Assembly: GCA_035560795.1 (NCBI GenBank)
Contig: DATMYV010000023.1
Location: forward strand, 1 to 39,733
DNA length: 39,733 bases
Origin: Longilinea sp035560795
GTDB lineage: Bacteria > Chloroflexota > Anaerolineae > Anaerolineales > Anaerolineaceae
Direction: 5' to 3'
Positions 9,231 to 18,493 of this stretch are shown piece after piece. The notes below the pieces were generated by a model. It did no database searches. It was not told the DNA's origin and saw nothing but the letters and a program-made list of their open reading frames with translations. Numbering within the stretch: position 1 is the first letter of the stretch; each line of letters opens with the position of its first letter. Both the position numbers and the translations under genes were made by a program.

Positions 9231-10117
9231 TGCTGCGGATACTATTACTTGGCAAGGTTGGCCAACTGGGTTGGGAACTGTTGCGCACGTTGGCACCGCT
9301 CGGTGAAATAACCGCTTTCGACTATCCTGAAATTGATTTTTCCCGTCCTTTGACGCTTGCGCAGGTGGTTCAAAAGGTTGCACCGCAGGTAGTCATTAAT
9401 GCGGTGGCTTACACTGCAGTCGATAAGGCCGAATCGCAGGAAGATCTGGCGCGTAGCATCAATGCCACTGCCACAGGCGAATTGGCCCAGGCTGCCCGCC
9501 ATGCATGCGCGGCTTTTCTGCATGTATCCACCGATTATGTTTTCGACGGCCAAAAGGGTTCGCCTTACACGGAAGATGACACGCCTCATCCCCTCAGCGT
9601 TTATGGACAGACCAAACTCGAAGGCGAACAAGCCGCTTTACAAGCCGGCGGCGCAGCCATTGTACTGCGGACAGCCTGGGTATACAGTACGCGCCGCGAC
9701 AGTTTTGTCACCAAGGTGCTCCAATGGTCTCGCAGCCAGCCAACCTTGAAGCTGGTGGATGATCAGATTAGCAATCCCACCTGGGCCCGCATACTGGCGG
9801 AGACCGCCGCTTTATTGCTGGCGCAAGCGCAGGGAGACCCTTATGCTTACCTGAGCGAACGCAGCGGTTTGTTCCACCTGGCAGGCGACGGTTATGCCAG
9901 CCGGTTGGAATGGGCGCAGGAAATTCTTCGCCTCGATGCCAACCCTGATCAGCAGATCGCTCGCGAGTTGATTCCTGCAAGTACCAGCGAATTCCCCACG
10001 CCGGCAGTACGGCCCCTTTTCTCAGCGTTGAACTGCGAACGGTTTACCCAGACATTCGGGTTGCGGCTGCCACCCTGGCAGCAGGCATTGCGGCTGGCAA
10101 TGGATCTCTTAAGCTAA
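9227..10117 (+). CDS. rmlD: dTDP-4-dehydrorhamnose reductase
   Basis: RmlD (RfbD) reduces dTDP-4-dehydro-L-rhamnose to dTDP-L-rhamnose, the last step of the pathway. The 296-residue protein starts with the dinucleotide-binding loop L-G-K-V-G-Q-L-G-W-E-L (8-18). The lysine in this loop is normal for the family, enterobacterial RmlD having a comparable G-K-T-G-Q-V-G. N-A-V-A-Y-T-A-V-D-K-A-E-S (58-70), S-T-D-Y-V-F-D-G (101-108) and the catalytic Y-G-Q-T-K (126-130) complete the signature. The ribosome binding site AGAGGA sits inside the end of rmlA. It is the last gene of the rml cluster; the next 151 bp hold no gene and a possible -10 element. Confidence 0.96.
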   Translation: MMLRILLLGKVGQLGWELLRTLAPLGEITAFDYPEIDFSRPLTLAQVVQKVAPQVVINAVAYTAVDKAESQEDLARSINATATGELAQAARHACAAFLHVSTDYVFDGQKGSPYTEDDTPHPLSVYGQTKLEGEQAALQAGGAAIVLRTAWVYSTRRDSFVTKVLQWSRSQPTLKLVDDQISNPTWARILAETAALLLAQAQGDPYAYLSERSGLFHLAGDGYASRLEWAQEILRLDANPDQQIARELIPASTSEFPTPAVRPLFSALNCERFTQTFGLRLPPWQQALRLAMDLLS

Positions 10118-10268
10118 CCGTCGCCTGGATTCTCTTCACTACTGCAGCTATACGAATAGTTTGATAGTCTGGTGTAGTATAATTTGTTTGTCGGCTCTAA
10201 AAACGTGGACTCCCGCCAGTAATCTACCAAATCTTTAATGTGATCTTAGTAAACGGACGAAATACATT
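10118..10268 (+). promoter_or_regulatory. Intergenic gap with a possible -10 box
   Basis: This 151-bp gap is the longest break in the plus-strand polysaccharide operon. A perfect TATAAT lies at 10178-10183, but no -35 hexamer is correctly spaced: the nearest TTGATA at 10161-10166 is only 11 bp away, and there is no TG extension. It may be a weak internal promoter for the Wzz-like, Wzy-like and WecA-like genes. No terminator hairpin was found. Confidence 0.25.
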
Positions 10269-10880
10269 ATGTCAGAATTGAACCCTGGCGAACAATTCCG
10301 TCGCCTGTTGCGCTCCTGGTGGCTGATCGCGTTTTGCATGGTGGTCTTTGGAGCTGCCGGTTACCTTGCACATAGCTTTCGCCAGCCGGTATATGAAGCC
10401 GCTGCCCGCTACGAAGTGTGGATTGATTTCAATTATCTTAAGACAACCCGGGAATTTACCGAATACGATGAAGATCTAAGCATCAATGCCGTGGGGAATT
10501 CATACGTAGCCCCTGCCGTTGTGCAACAGGTTACCGACGAAGCAAGGAAGCAAGGCTGGATGAAAGCCGCCAACGAAATTTTCCTAAATTACCGCCTGGA
10601 ACGAAAACATTCCACCTGGGAATTGCGTTACAAGAGCGCCGACCCGCAAATCGCCATGAGCATGGTCAATTACTGGGCCAAAACAGGCTACCAGTATTTG
10701 CTTGAGCTTCAAAAAACAGAAAAAATTCCTGCCTACGTCCGCTTCGCCGAACCAACGCTGGCTGTGTTACCCGCTGTGCCAGTCCGCTTCGGACGCAATA
10801 ATCTGGTTCTGGCAGGAGCTCTTTTTGGATTGGTGGTTGGCATTTTTCTGTCTGGCGGATTGTCAGGGAAGAAAAAATGA
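10269..10880 (+). CDS. Short Wzz-like polysaccharide chain-length / co-polymerase protein
   Basis: A 203-residue protein with the two-membrane-helix topology of Wzz/PCP proteins: helix 1 near residues 16-35, an extracytoplasmic domain, and helix 2 near 178-197. Just before helix 2 is a proline-rich stretch (A-E-P-T-L-A-V-L-P-A-V-P-V) matching the P-x2-P-x4-P type motif of this family. The periplasmic-side domain is only ~140 residues, shorter than the usual Wzz, and I see no long coiled coil and no attached tyrosine kinase. Its stop overlaps the start of the polymerase gene as ATGA, fitting a partner role with that polymerase. The name is family-level only. Confidence 0.72.
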   Translation: MSELNPGEQFRRLLRSWWLIAFCMVVFGAAGYLAHSFRQPVYEAAARYEVWIDFNYLKTTREFTEYDEDLSINAVGNSYVAPAVVQQVTDEARKQGWMKAANEIFLNYRLERKHSTWELRYKSADPQIAMSMVNYWAKTGYQYLLELQKTEKIPAYVRFAEPTLAVLPAVPVRFGRNNLVLAGALFGLVVGIFLSGGLSGKKK

Positions 10881-12448
10881 GCCCGTCGGAGATTGCACAA
10901 CCGGCCTCCGAACCGCAGGGCTTTGGCCAGCGCGGCAGGTTGGATCGCATCATCGAAATTCTGTGGGCGCTCGCTTTGATTTTGTTGCCCATTACATCGG
11001 CGCCCTTTATCACCAAACTTACAGGCACCCTGGTCGCTCCGCCATCGCTGATTCTGATTGGCATTTTGCTAATCCTCTCGCTTCTGCCGCGCATCTGGCG
11101 GCGTGGTTCGATTCCCATCGAAGCCGCGCCTCTATTCTTCTTCGTTCTGTTTGCGCTGATCTCCACTGCGCTATCCTTCTTTATTGACATCCCAACCTTT
11201 AAAGACGCGAACCCATGGAAAGAGGGGTTTCAGGTGTTTGTTACGGTTGGAATGGGCATTAGTTTCTTCTTGATTGCCGCCACAATCCCGGCGGGCGAAG
11301 AGGATATTCGAAAGGCACTGCGCTGGATTACCATCGGAGGGATGATGATGGTAGTCTTTACCCTGGTGCAGGCATTTTATCTCTTCGTACAGAAAGCTCA
11401 ATTCGCACCCTGGTTCATTTGGTTCGAAGAAACTTTGGTTACCCCCCGACCTTTTTCCCGCGATTTACCGCGTCTTTACGGCATGGCTTTCGAACCCTCC
11501 TGGTTTACCCACCAATTGATGATGCTGTACATCCCGCTTTGGTTGGGAGCGACAGTTCAACGGATTTCCACTTTCAAATTTCGCCTTTGGCATTTATCCA
11601 TTGAAAATCTCTTGCTGGGCATTAGCATTCCCTTATTCCTGCTGGCAAAACCGCGAGTGTCATTGTTGGCTGCCATCCTAATTCTTGCGTTTGTTTTTTT
11701 CAAGGCAAATTCAAGTATATATCGATGGTTTCTTCACCATCTTCGCGATCGTTTTCCAGCCCAAAGTAAGCCCGGTCGCATCCTGAGTGAAATCAGCATT
11801 GGCGCTGCTATGACGGCAGTCTATGCTGCCCTGATTATGCTTCTAATCGCTGTCCTTAAACAGGATTACCGCATGCAACTGATCTTCGCCTATCCGCCGA
11901 CCTGGGCAGAAATTGGCCGTCTTCTGACGCTTGAAGAGAACACGCTGCTGGAGATCAGTAAACGTTTTAAGTTTATGGAACGCGTTGTTTACTGGGTCAC
12001 AGGATGGCGTGTTTTCAATGATTATCCCCTTTTTGGTGTTGGCCTGGGCAACAGCGGGTTTTTCTTTCTGGATAAATCCCCGTCGATCGGTTGGACTTCC
12101 ATCGAAGTCCGTTATTTGCTGACCGGAGCGACATTTCTTCCCAATATTAAAAGCCTTTGGGTCCGGCTATTAGCTGAAACCGGGCTGGTGGGTTTTTCCA
12201 TTTTTGTTTCCTGGATCCTAACAATGTGGCGGTCAGCGTTCCAAACCTTGCGTTCCGCACTTCCTTTTCATAAACTGACCGCATTTGTTTGCCAGCTCAT
12301 GCTGCTGGCCTTTATCGCCGAAGGGTTCAGTATCGATTCATTCGCGTTGCCTTACCTATGGGTGGTAGCCGGACTGGCCGCCGCGGCAGGCGCTTCTCAT
12401 CGAGAAATAATTGTTCTCGCTTCACCATCGGAAGTTCATATAAATTAG
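10877..12448 (+). CDS. Wzy / O-antigen ligase-like membrane polymerase
   Basis: A 523-residue protein with roughly 10-12 hydrophobic segments. The large loop between about residues 330 and 420 contains Y-P-L-F-G-V-G-L-G-N-S-G-F-F-F-L, the motif typical of the O-antigen ligase/Wzy (Wzy_C, WaaL-like) superfamily, where the loop binds lipid-linked glycans. A-F-E-P-S-W-F near residue 205 is also common in these proteins. Enzymes of this type either polymerise undecaprenyl-diphosphate-linked repeats or move them to an acceptor; sequence alone does not separate the two. Position next to the Wzz-like gene, with a four-base overlap, favours polymerase. Confidence 0.8.
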   Translation: MSPSEIAQPASEPQGFGQRGRLDRIIEILWALALILLPITSAPFITKLTGTLVAPPSLILIGILLILSLLPRIWRRGSIPIEAAPLFFFVLFALISTALSFFIDIPTFKDANPWKEGFQVFVTVGMGISFFLIAATIPAGEEDIRKALRWITIGGMMMVVFTLVQAFYLFVQKAQFAPWFIWFEETLVTPRPFSRDLPRLYGMAFEPSWFTHQLMMLYIPLWLGATVQRISTFKFRLWHLSIENLLLGISIPLFLLAKPRVSLLAAILILAFVFFKANSSIYRWFLHHLRDRFPAQSKPGRILSEISIGAAMTAVYAALIMLLIAVLKQDYRMQLIFAYPPTWAEIGRLLTLEENTLLEISKRFKFMERVVYWVTGWRVFNDYPLFGVGLGNSGFFFLDKSPSIGWTSIEVRYLLTGATFLPNIKSLWVRLLAETGLVGFSIFVSWILTMWRSAFQTLRSALPFHKLTAFVCQLMLLAFIAEGFSIDSFALPYLWVVAGLAAAAGASHREIIVLASPSEVHIN

Positions 12449-12479
12449 TTTCTAAAATCAGGTAGATTGAGAAAACATC

Positions 12480-13508
12480 TTGACCGTATTTAGTTTGCTT
12501 TTAGTAGTTTTTCTTTCCGTCACGCTTGCATTGGGATTGAGCCCGTTGGCAATCTGGTTTAGCCACCGTGTCGGGCTGATGGACATCCCCAGAAGTGAAG
12601 GTCACAAGCAACATAATCGCCCTGTTCCATTAGCTGGTGGGATTGTGCTTTTTCTGACTTTCCTTATTCTTTCGCTGATAGGCAGCAAATCATATCGCGA
12701 AACATTGTTCATCCACCTACTGCCGATCATGATAATCGTAGCCTTTGGTATTTTGGATGATTTTATCGGTCTCAAACCAGTCATCAAATTGGTCGGCCAA
12801 TTCCTCGCGGCAGGATTACTTATATATAACGGCGTTTCCGCACAGCTCTTTTCTTACCCGGTGATTAATTTTGCCATCACCATTTTCTGGTTGGTTGGCA
12901 TCACCAATGCATTCAACTTTATCGACAGCATGGACGGCCTGGCAGCCGGTCTGGCAGCCTTAACCGCAGCCTGCCTGGTGCTGGTTACCTTGTTGAGCGG
13001 CCAGGTTGAATTGACCTTAATGAGCACCCTGATTCTGGGGAGCTGCATTGGGGTGTTCTTTTTTAATTCTCCGCCTGCGCGTTATTTCCTGGGGGACTCG
13101 GGGGCGCAATTCCTCGGCTTCTCGCTGGCGGCCATCACATTGGAATACATCCCGGCCGGCTTTACCCTTTGGACATCCTGGTTCGTGCCGGTCCTTCTGG
13201 TCAGCATTCCCATTTTCGACATGGTTCTGGTGGTGGTATCCCGTTTGCGCCGGCGATTACCCGTCTACCAGGGCAACCTTGACCACACCTATCACCGTCT
13301 GATCCGTCTGGGGATCAACCCCAACCGGGCGATTCTAGTGATGCAATTAAGCGCATTGCTCATCGACTGCCTGGCCTTTATCCTGCTCAACCTTACGCCA
13401 GTCCTGGCGAACGGATTGGTAGCCGTGTTGGGATTGACAGGCATCGGGTTGATTATTTTTCTCGACCGTCCTCATCTTTTGGATGACAATCCTTATCCCA
13501 CCATATAA
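12480..13508 (+). CDS. Polyprenyl-phosphate N-acetylhexosamine-1-phosphate transferase (WecA/TagO/MraY family)
   Basis: A 342-residue membrane enzyme that should start glycan assembly by moving a sugar-1-phosphate from a UDP-sugar to undecaprenyl phosphate. The family signature is complete: D-D (93-94, in I-L-D-D-F-I-G-L-K-P), N-A-F-N-F-I-D-S-M-D-G-L (143-153), F-L-G-D-S-G-A-Q with Asp206, and the histidine motif L-D-H-T-Y-H-R-L (His269 and His272). This matches WecA/TagO more than MraY. The start is TTG; an in-frame TGA at 12468 rules out a longer form, and the next ATG (codon 34) would remove the first helix. It is the last gene of the plus operon; its stop lies 3 bp from the stop of the opposing gene. 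Confidence 0.9.
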   Translation: MTVFSLLLVVFLSVTLALGLSPLAIWFSHRVGLMDIPRSEGHKQHNRPVPLAGGIVLFLTFLILSLIGSKSYRETLFIHLLPIMIIVAFGILDDFIGLKPVIKLVGQFLAAGLLIYNGVSAQLFSYPVINFAITIFWLVGITNAFNFIDSMDGLAAGLAALTAACLVLVTLLSGQVELTLMSTLILGSCIGVFFFNSPPARYFLGDSGAQFLGFSLAAITLEYIPAGFTLWTSWFVPVLLVSIPIFDMVLVVVSRLRRRLPVYQGNLDHTYHRLIRLGINPNRAILVMQLSALLIDCLAFILLNLTPVLANGLVAVLGLTGIGLIIFLDRPHLLDDNPYPTI

Positions 13509-13511
13509 CCT

Positions 13512-15536
13512 CTATGGGCATCCGCTCACGTCGTAAAGAACGCGGAAATCTTTCCCGTTCGGTTGAACTAGCCGCTCCACATCGCGAACACAAGCCTGTG
13601 AATAAGTCTGTTGAATGTCTTTGGGAAGACTGTTCCACCAGGCAGCATCCATGTAGACATATTGAAAGCCTGCAGCCTTCACCAAATTGACCTTCGGTGA
13701 CAGCGTAAGCGCTTTCCATTCCGGCAATTCTTCATAGATGCTCAGGTGTGCTTCGCTTTCTCGTCCAAAAACAGTTACAGCCCGGAAGGGTATCGGGTCA
13801 AGAATTTGTGCACCGGCTTCCAACCGGTTCCAGTACTGGCGTGTAAAATGAGCGTCCAGCGAATCCAGGAAGTAGGCCGTCTGCGGGGTCGGCATGCTGA
13901 TCAATTGCACAGCGAAAAGGATGGCTCCGCCAAATATGCAAATAAAATACCCGACACCGTATAGCGTACGCCGGATGGTACCAGCCGTCCGGCTGTATTT
14001 CCAAACCAGTGGAAAAGCCAGAGTCAGCCAGATCCATAACGCCGTTCCAGGCATGCGCGTGCTGGATCGGTCGACGCCATACTGGAAGAACAGCGGAAAG
14101 ATCATGCAAAATAATGCGCAAAATCCAAGTCCAGCCTCCAACCAACGTTCGCGCCGGAGCAATCCCCTGGCCCAACCCGTTACCAACGGTGCCAGAAAAA
14201 CTGCCGGACCCATCTCTGCCAGCAGAACCAGCCAGTGGCGCGGATTCCCGAGCGATAACAAACCCAGGTGAGCTGAATATATTGCCGGGGGCCATCGGAA
14301 AATAAAACCGTAAGAATTAATGCTGGTCTGTGCCCATGGAGCGATGCCCAACCAGCGTCCTGCCAGACCGCGCAGGGTTTCCGTGATAAATCCGCCTTGA
14401 AAAACCGCCAACCCGGCAGCCAATCCAAGAGCGGTCAGAAAAGCCACCCAATGCGACCTGACAATTGGTTTTTTCCAGTGACGATAAGTAAACCAGCTCA
14501 AAACCACTGCCAGTACGGTACCGATCCAAAGGAAGGCAAATAAATGTTCCGCGCTTAATGCCAGGCTGGCAGCCAGCAATCCTGCCACACCGGCTGCTGC
14601 CAGTGAACCAGGATCCTTCGGCTTCAGGCTTAAAAGAAGGAAAATGGTCAGAAATGGCAGGGCGCCGGTGCTGCCCAACACAAAAAATACCGGCACAAAA
14701 AAGCCGCTGTGGAAAGCAAATGGGAACGGGACCGGGCCGCCTCCTTCCATGATCCAGGGGCCAACCAGGGCTTGAATCAAGGAGTTGGATGATGAAGCCC
14801 CGGTATTGATCAAAGTAATCGCCGGGTTGATACAGGTTAACACCTGGGTGGGCAGCAGTAGGAGTAGCCAGCGTGCCCCGCCGCCAAAAACCACCAACAG
14901 AGCTCCCAACCAGGCCGCCGTCCGGCTGCTGGTACGCTGCCGGACCCATAACCAGGCATTGACCAGGGTTAAAGCGATCGCCACCCCTTTACTGACATCC
15001 CAAGCGCTCCATGGTGTGAGTCCGGCGGTTCTTACCAGCATCGCCGCCCACACCTGCAGTCCATAATGGTATGCGAACCATTCATCAGGCTTGAGATAGA
15101 AATGCGGAGGAATATCGCCGGTTGCCATGCTGGAAACCAGCGGCATATGCAGGTAATCGTCAAAAATGCTGACGCCGCGCTGTGCCATGCAAAATAAAAC
15201 GATCAAAAGAAGTGCGCCAAAGGGCTGCGACCATTCTTTCCAATCCGCCCAGGTCTCCTTCTCCCGCAGGGTCCCTCTGGCGGCTGTTATTCCCGTTGCA
15301 AGCACAAGCACCGCACTTACCACCGATGCTGCCGGCAGCCCGATCCAGCGCGTGATCAGGTTAACCAATACCAGGTCGATCACCCAACCAGCGGTGAAGC
15401 CGGTTATCAAACGGGCGCCAGGCAACAATCGAAACATGGTGCGCACCAACAACCAGCCGCCCATCATCCAGGCGAGCGTGGTTGCAGCCGTAATCATCAG
15501 GCCGGCCGGGTCAAAAAGGCGCAGCCAATAGGACAT
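13512..15536 (-). CDS. Large multi-pass membrane protein, GT-C-like
   Basis: A 674-residue protein with about 12-14 predicted membrane spans and a ~110-residue soluble C-terminus. After the fourth span the loop has S-I-F-D-D-Y-L-H (Asp126-Asp127), then Y-L-K-P-D-E-W-F-A-Y-H-Y-G. An acidic pair in an early extracytoplasmic loop followed by an aromatic-rich stretch is characteristic of GT-C glycosyltransferases and of the YYY/DUF2298-like membrane proteins. I cannot assign a substrate. A good ribosome binding site (TTGGAGG) precedes the ATG, and only 11 bp separate it from the upstream gene. It ends the minus-strand operon, tail to tail with the WecA-like gene, with no terminator between. Confidence 0.6.
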   Translation of the reverse strand: MSYWLRLFDPAGLMITAATTLAWMMGGWLLVRTMFRLLPGARLITGFTAGWVIDLVLVNLITRWIGLPAASVVSAVLVLATGITAARGTLREKETWADWKEWSQPFGALLLIVLFCMAQRGVSIFDDYLHMPLVSSMATGDIPPHFYLKPDEWFAYHYGLQVWAAMLVRTAGLTPWSAWDVSKGVAIALTLVNAWLWVRQRTSSRTAAWLGALLVVFGGGARWLLLLLPTQVLTCINPAITLINTGASSSNSLIQALVGPWIMEGGGPVPFPFAFHSGFFVPVFFVLGSTGALPFLTIFLLLSLKPKDPGSLAAAGVAGLLAASLALSAEHLFAFLWIGTVLAVVLSWFTYRHWKKPIVRSHWVAFLTALGLAAGLAVFQGGFITETLRGLAGRWLGIAPWAQTSINSYGFIFRWPPAIYSAHLGLLSLGNPRHWLVLLAEMGPAVFLAPLVTGWARGLLRRERWLEAGLGFCALFCMIFPLFFQYGVDRSSTRMPGTALWIWLTLAFPLVWKYSRTAGTIRRTLYGVGYFICIFGGAILFAVQLISMPTPQTAYFLDSLDAHFTRQYWNRLEAGAQILDPIPFRAVTVFGRESEAHLSIYEELPEWKALTLSPKVNLVKAAGFQYVYMDAAWWNSLPKDIQQTYSQACVRDVERLVQPNGKDFRVLYDVSGCP

Positions 15537-15547
15537 ACGCCTCCAAT

Positions 15548-17512
15548 TTATTCCTTGGGAACTGAAAGTTGGATGCCAAGATTGGTTAACGTTACCACGG
15601 GCGTGTAATCTTCCATGACCGGTTTCACAACCCGCTCCATCCAGACATTATTTTCTTCCGAAAATGCGAAGGTGTGATCCTGGTAATTCAGGTACAACGG
15701 CTCGGTCACAATCAGGCCAAATTCATGGTTTTTCAATTTCTGGTAAAAGGCGTCAAGATACGGACGATTGTTGCCCATCACCATTTCCATCAGGAAAACT
15801 TTTTCATAATCCGGGATCAGGTCGATCCTGGGGACTGAACCGAATGTCAGCAACTGGCGCTCGTTGATAAAAAGAACTTCCTGCCCTTTTTCGCGCGTTG
15901 CTTCAACCCATTGTTGGATCTGGGCCAAACCTTGTTGTTGTTCCATTCTGGAGGGCAGAGAGTCCGCAGGCGTACCTTCCAGAATCGCCACCCAGGCTGG
16001 CACCAGCAAAATCAGGCCTATTAAGGCCGGGTTGATGCGTACATGTTTGGCCTTTCCGGCATCGTCCAACGAAAAACGTCCCAGGCCAACCGCGGCACCA
16101 GCGACCGCCAGCAAAGCCAGATAAGCATCCAGGTTATGCAAATTGCTGCCGCCACCAATTTTGACGCTGACCACAATGCCGCCTGCCAAAAATGCAGCTA
16201 AAATGGCAGCCATTCCCAGCCAACGGATGGGATGCACCGCGCGGTAATTCCTAAACAGGTAAATGGCAAAAAGGAGGAACAACGGCAGGGAGACAAGAAG
16301 CACACCCCACAGTATGCCGGGAGAAAAGGTAATGTTTGGCCAAAGGCGGTACCACAAAAGGTCGGAGGTAAAACTTGACGAGAATTGTTCTGGCGGGTTG
16401 CCGGAAACCTGGATATACAGCCGCTGTGCAGCGAACGCCGCGGCTATCCCGGAGATCGTCCAAACGGCTGGAGGAACCAGGTAGCGCAGAAGCGCTTGTT
16501 TTTCCTTAGGATATTCAATCATGTAGAGCAGTGCCGCCAACAAGCCGGGCAGTGGGAACCAGTTAATCCGGCTGATACCCACCCATAACGATGCCAGCAC
16601 CACGATGATCAACGAACGCCATAATCTGCGCGCATCGAAACCCCAAACAACAATTAGAACGCAAAAGATCAAGTGATAGTAAACAGGACCCTGGAAGAAG
16701 ACCAGGAAAGCCCAGCCTGCGGTCAACCAGCGCAGCCCCTGATCCTTTGGACAGAACCGCCGGGCCAGCAGCCAGGCTGCTGCGCCATTAAACCCCAACC
16801 ATAACAGCACCTGCCACAACCGGTGAAACCACAATGGCAGCCCGGGAAGGAAAAATGGGATGGATTGCAATAAGTAGCGGGTGGGATGAAGGGTGGGCAG
16901 CGGGTAGAACTGTCCATAAATTCGGTTGGCGAAAAACAGCGAAGCGTTGTAATAGCGGCTGGCTTCCGACCAACCCAGTGAGAAAATGTAGTCGGAAACC
17001 TGCGGAACAAAAAGCGCGACCCGGAATAGGACGGCATAAATCAGGACGGTTGCGGCAATGGCATAACGCCAATTCCGCCCGCTCCTGGCTGCCTGCCAGA
17101 ATAAGGACCCGGCCGCAACGAACAATAAAAACACCCAGATGCGCGGGGCATAAGGCCATACATCTTTCCCAAGTGTGGTCAGGAAGAGGCAGGGAAAGAG
17201 GATGCCTAATGCCAGGAAAGCCAGCAGGTTGAACCACCGCAGGGCAACCAGGAAGCGGCGAATACGCTCAGCAACAGATAAAAGAATCTGTTGATACTGC
17301 GTGTACGTCAACAGTAAAAGCAGTGCGGCCGTTGCGCCCAGTCCGGCCAACGGCAAAGTGAAAATCTTGGGCACGGTTCGCCGCCAGAGCAACAAGCCGC
17401 CCGCATCAATAGCCTGTGCCTGAAAGCCCAGCAGGCAGGCCAGAAATACCACCCCAATGAAAAGGCGCAGGTTCAGCAGCCGGCCCGGATCATCCGTTGT
17501 GGTCGATTTCAT
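15548..17512 (-). CDS. Large multi-pass membrane protein, possible GT-C
   Basis: A 654-residue protein with about 12 membrane spans and a soluble C-terminal domain of ~130 residues. The loop preceding the central spans carries W-S-E-A-S-R-Y-Y-N-A-S-L-F (from Trp181), then L-P-T-L-H-P-T-R-Y-L. This arrangement of an acidic residue, paired tyrosines and a proline-rich stretch is like GT-C enzymes, though the usual D-D or D-E pair is missing, so the assignment is weak. S-R-I-N-W-F-P-L-P-G recalls membrane-bound mannosyl- or arabinosyltransferase-like proteins. It overlaps the YbhN-like gene by ATGA, and the next membrane protein starts 11 bp after its stop. The function is inferred from context only. 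Confidence 0.5.
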   Translation of the reverse strand: MKSTTTDDPGRLLNLRLFIGVVFLACLLGFQAQAIDAGGLLLWRRTVPKIFTLPLAGLGATAALLLLLTYTQYQQILLSVAERIRRFLVALRWFNLLAFLALGILFPCLFLTTLGKDVWPYAPRIWVFLLFVAAGSLFWQAARSGRNWRYAIAATVLIYAVLFRVALFVPQVSDYIFSLGWSEASRYYNASLFFANRIYGQFYPLPTLHPTRYLLQSIPFFLPGLPLWFHRLWQVLLWLGFNGAAAWLLARRFCPKDQGLRWLTAGWAFLVFFQGPVYYHLIFCVLIVVWGFDARRLWRSLIIVVLASLWVGISRINWFPLPGLLAALLYMIEYPKEKQALLRYLVPPAVWTISGIAAAFAAQRLYIQVSGNPPEQFSSSFTSDLLWYRLWPNITFSPGILWGVLLVSLPLFLLFAIYLFRNYRAVHPIRWLGMAAILAAFLAGGIVVSVKIGGGSNLHNLDAYLALLAVAGAAVGLGRFSLDDAGKAKHVRINPALIGLILLVPAWVAILEGTPADSLPSRMEQQQGLAQIQQWVEATREKGQEVLFINERQLLTFGSVPRIDLIPDYEKVFLMEMVMGNNRPYLDAFYQKLKNHEFGLIVTEPLYLNYQDHTFAFSEENNVWMERVVKPVMEDYTPVVTLTNLGIQLSVPKE

Positions 17513-18489
17513 GACTGCACACCCTCATCCGTTCCAGTTTCCGGAGGCTGGCTGCGCCTCTGCAGCAACCCGGGCAGAAACAACGCTCCTGGCAGGCTGG
17601 CCAGCATGTACAACATGCGCATTAATACAGCCAGTGCCAGGCCGGTTTGTTGTGATACACCGCCGAAAGTAGAGTAGAGCACGGCAATTGAAAGTTCCTG
17701 TACGCCCAAACCATTGATCGACACTGGCAGCAGGGTAATGAAATATGCCAGCACCCACAGGCCGCCAATCTTCCAAAAGGAGAGCGGCTCTCCCATTCCC
17801 GTCAGAAAAAACCAAACCGCTCCAAAGACGCAGGCCATGTGTCCATACGTCCACAGCAGGGCTTTCAGCAATCCGATCGGACGGCGTACCCAATGTACCA
17901 GGCTTTTCAGGATGGTGGCGATAAAATCGTTGAGTTTCTTCCACGCAGGCTGCAAAATGCCGGGCAACGCGGCCGCAAAGTTAACATCCGTCGCGCTTTT
18001 CAAAGCCGGCAATCCTTCACGCAGCACGCGCGGCAATTCCAGCGGCAGCAGGGTTGCCATGCCTGCCATGCCGACCAGCCGGTCGACAATCAATGATGCG
18101 GTGACAATGCCTCCATCCAGACGTAATTGCACTGCCCCGGCCAGGCGGACTACATCGCCGCCGATGGTGGTCGGTAGAAAGTTGGCGGCAAACAACCCGG
18201 CAAATACCAGTTTGAAGGCGTCCCAGGTGGCAATATGCACGTCCGCGGCACGCAAAAGCGCCAGCCAGCGTCCAACCGTCGTCAGGCGCGAGCCGAACAA
18301 ACAGGCAAACGCCGCCAGAAATGCCCAGGCAGGGATAGTCGCAATGGCCTGGGCAAATTCATCCCAACCTTGCTGCGCAAGCAGGTAAACCAGCAATCCA
18401 AGTGCAGCAATCGTCCCGACCCAACGCAGCCAGGACACGTGCTGGCGCGGCGTGTCTGCCGTTGAAGATGGCTTACCCGATTTGTCCAT
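17509..18489 (-). CDS. YbhN-like / LPG-synthase transmembrane-domain protein
   Basis: This 326-residue protein matches the lysylphosphatidylglycerol-synthase membrane-region family (UPF0104, YbhN-like, with no soluble aminoacyl-transferase domain). Diagnostic parts are G-S-R-L-T-T-V-G-R-W-L-A-L-L, F-A-A-N-F-L-P-T-T-I-G-G-D-V-V-R and I-V-D-R-L-V-G, with V-S-I-N-G-L-G-V-Q-E-L-S near the end, across about 7-8 spans. Many such proteins sit next to polyprenyl-phosphate GT2 genes and are thought to move lipids or lipid-linked sugars, which fits here. The frame opens further upstream to a TTG at 18511-18513, which would overlap the GT2 gene by 20 bp. The ATG at 18487-18489 is preferred because it follows the GT2 stop directly. 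Confidence 0.8.
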   Translation of the reverse strand: MDKSGKPSSTADTPRQHVSWLRWVGTIAALGLLVYLLAQQGWDEFAQAIATIPAWAFLAAFACLFGSRLTTVGRWLALLRAADVHIATWDAFKLVFAGLFAANFLPTTIGGDVVRLAGAVQLRLDGGIVTASLIVDRLVGMAGMATLLPLELPRVLREGLPALKSATDVNFAAALPGILQPAWKKLNDFIATILKSLVHWVRRPIGLLKALLWTYGHMACVFGAVWFFLTGMGEPLSFWKIGGLWVLAYFITLLPVSINGLGVQELSIAVLYSTFGGVSQQTGLALAVLMRMLYMLASLPGALFLPGLLQRRSQPPETGTDEGVQS

Positions 18490-18493
18490 GGCA

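Noticed and set aside
9235..9262. Lysine in the RmlD dinucleotide loop (G-K-V-G-Q-L-G) as a possible defect.
   Set aside because: RmlD of enterobacteria has a similar G-K-T-G-Q-V-G loop, so this is normal for the family.
14009..14305. Long open frames on the plus strand inside the minus-strand membrane-protein genes (for example 13894-14271 and 17714-18388).
   Set aside because: They are antisense to clear membrane proteins, have no ribosome binding sites and show arginine-, proline- and serine-rich composition typical of shadow frames.
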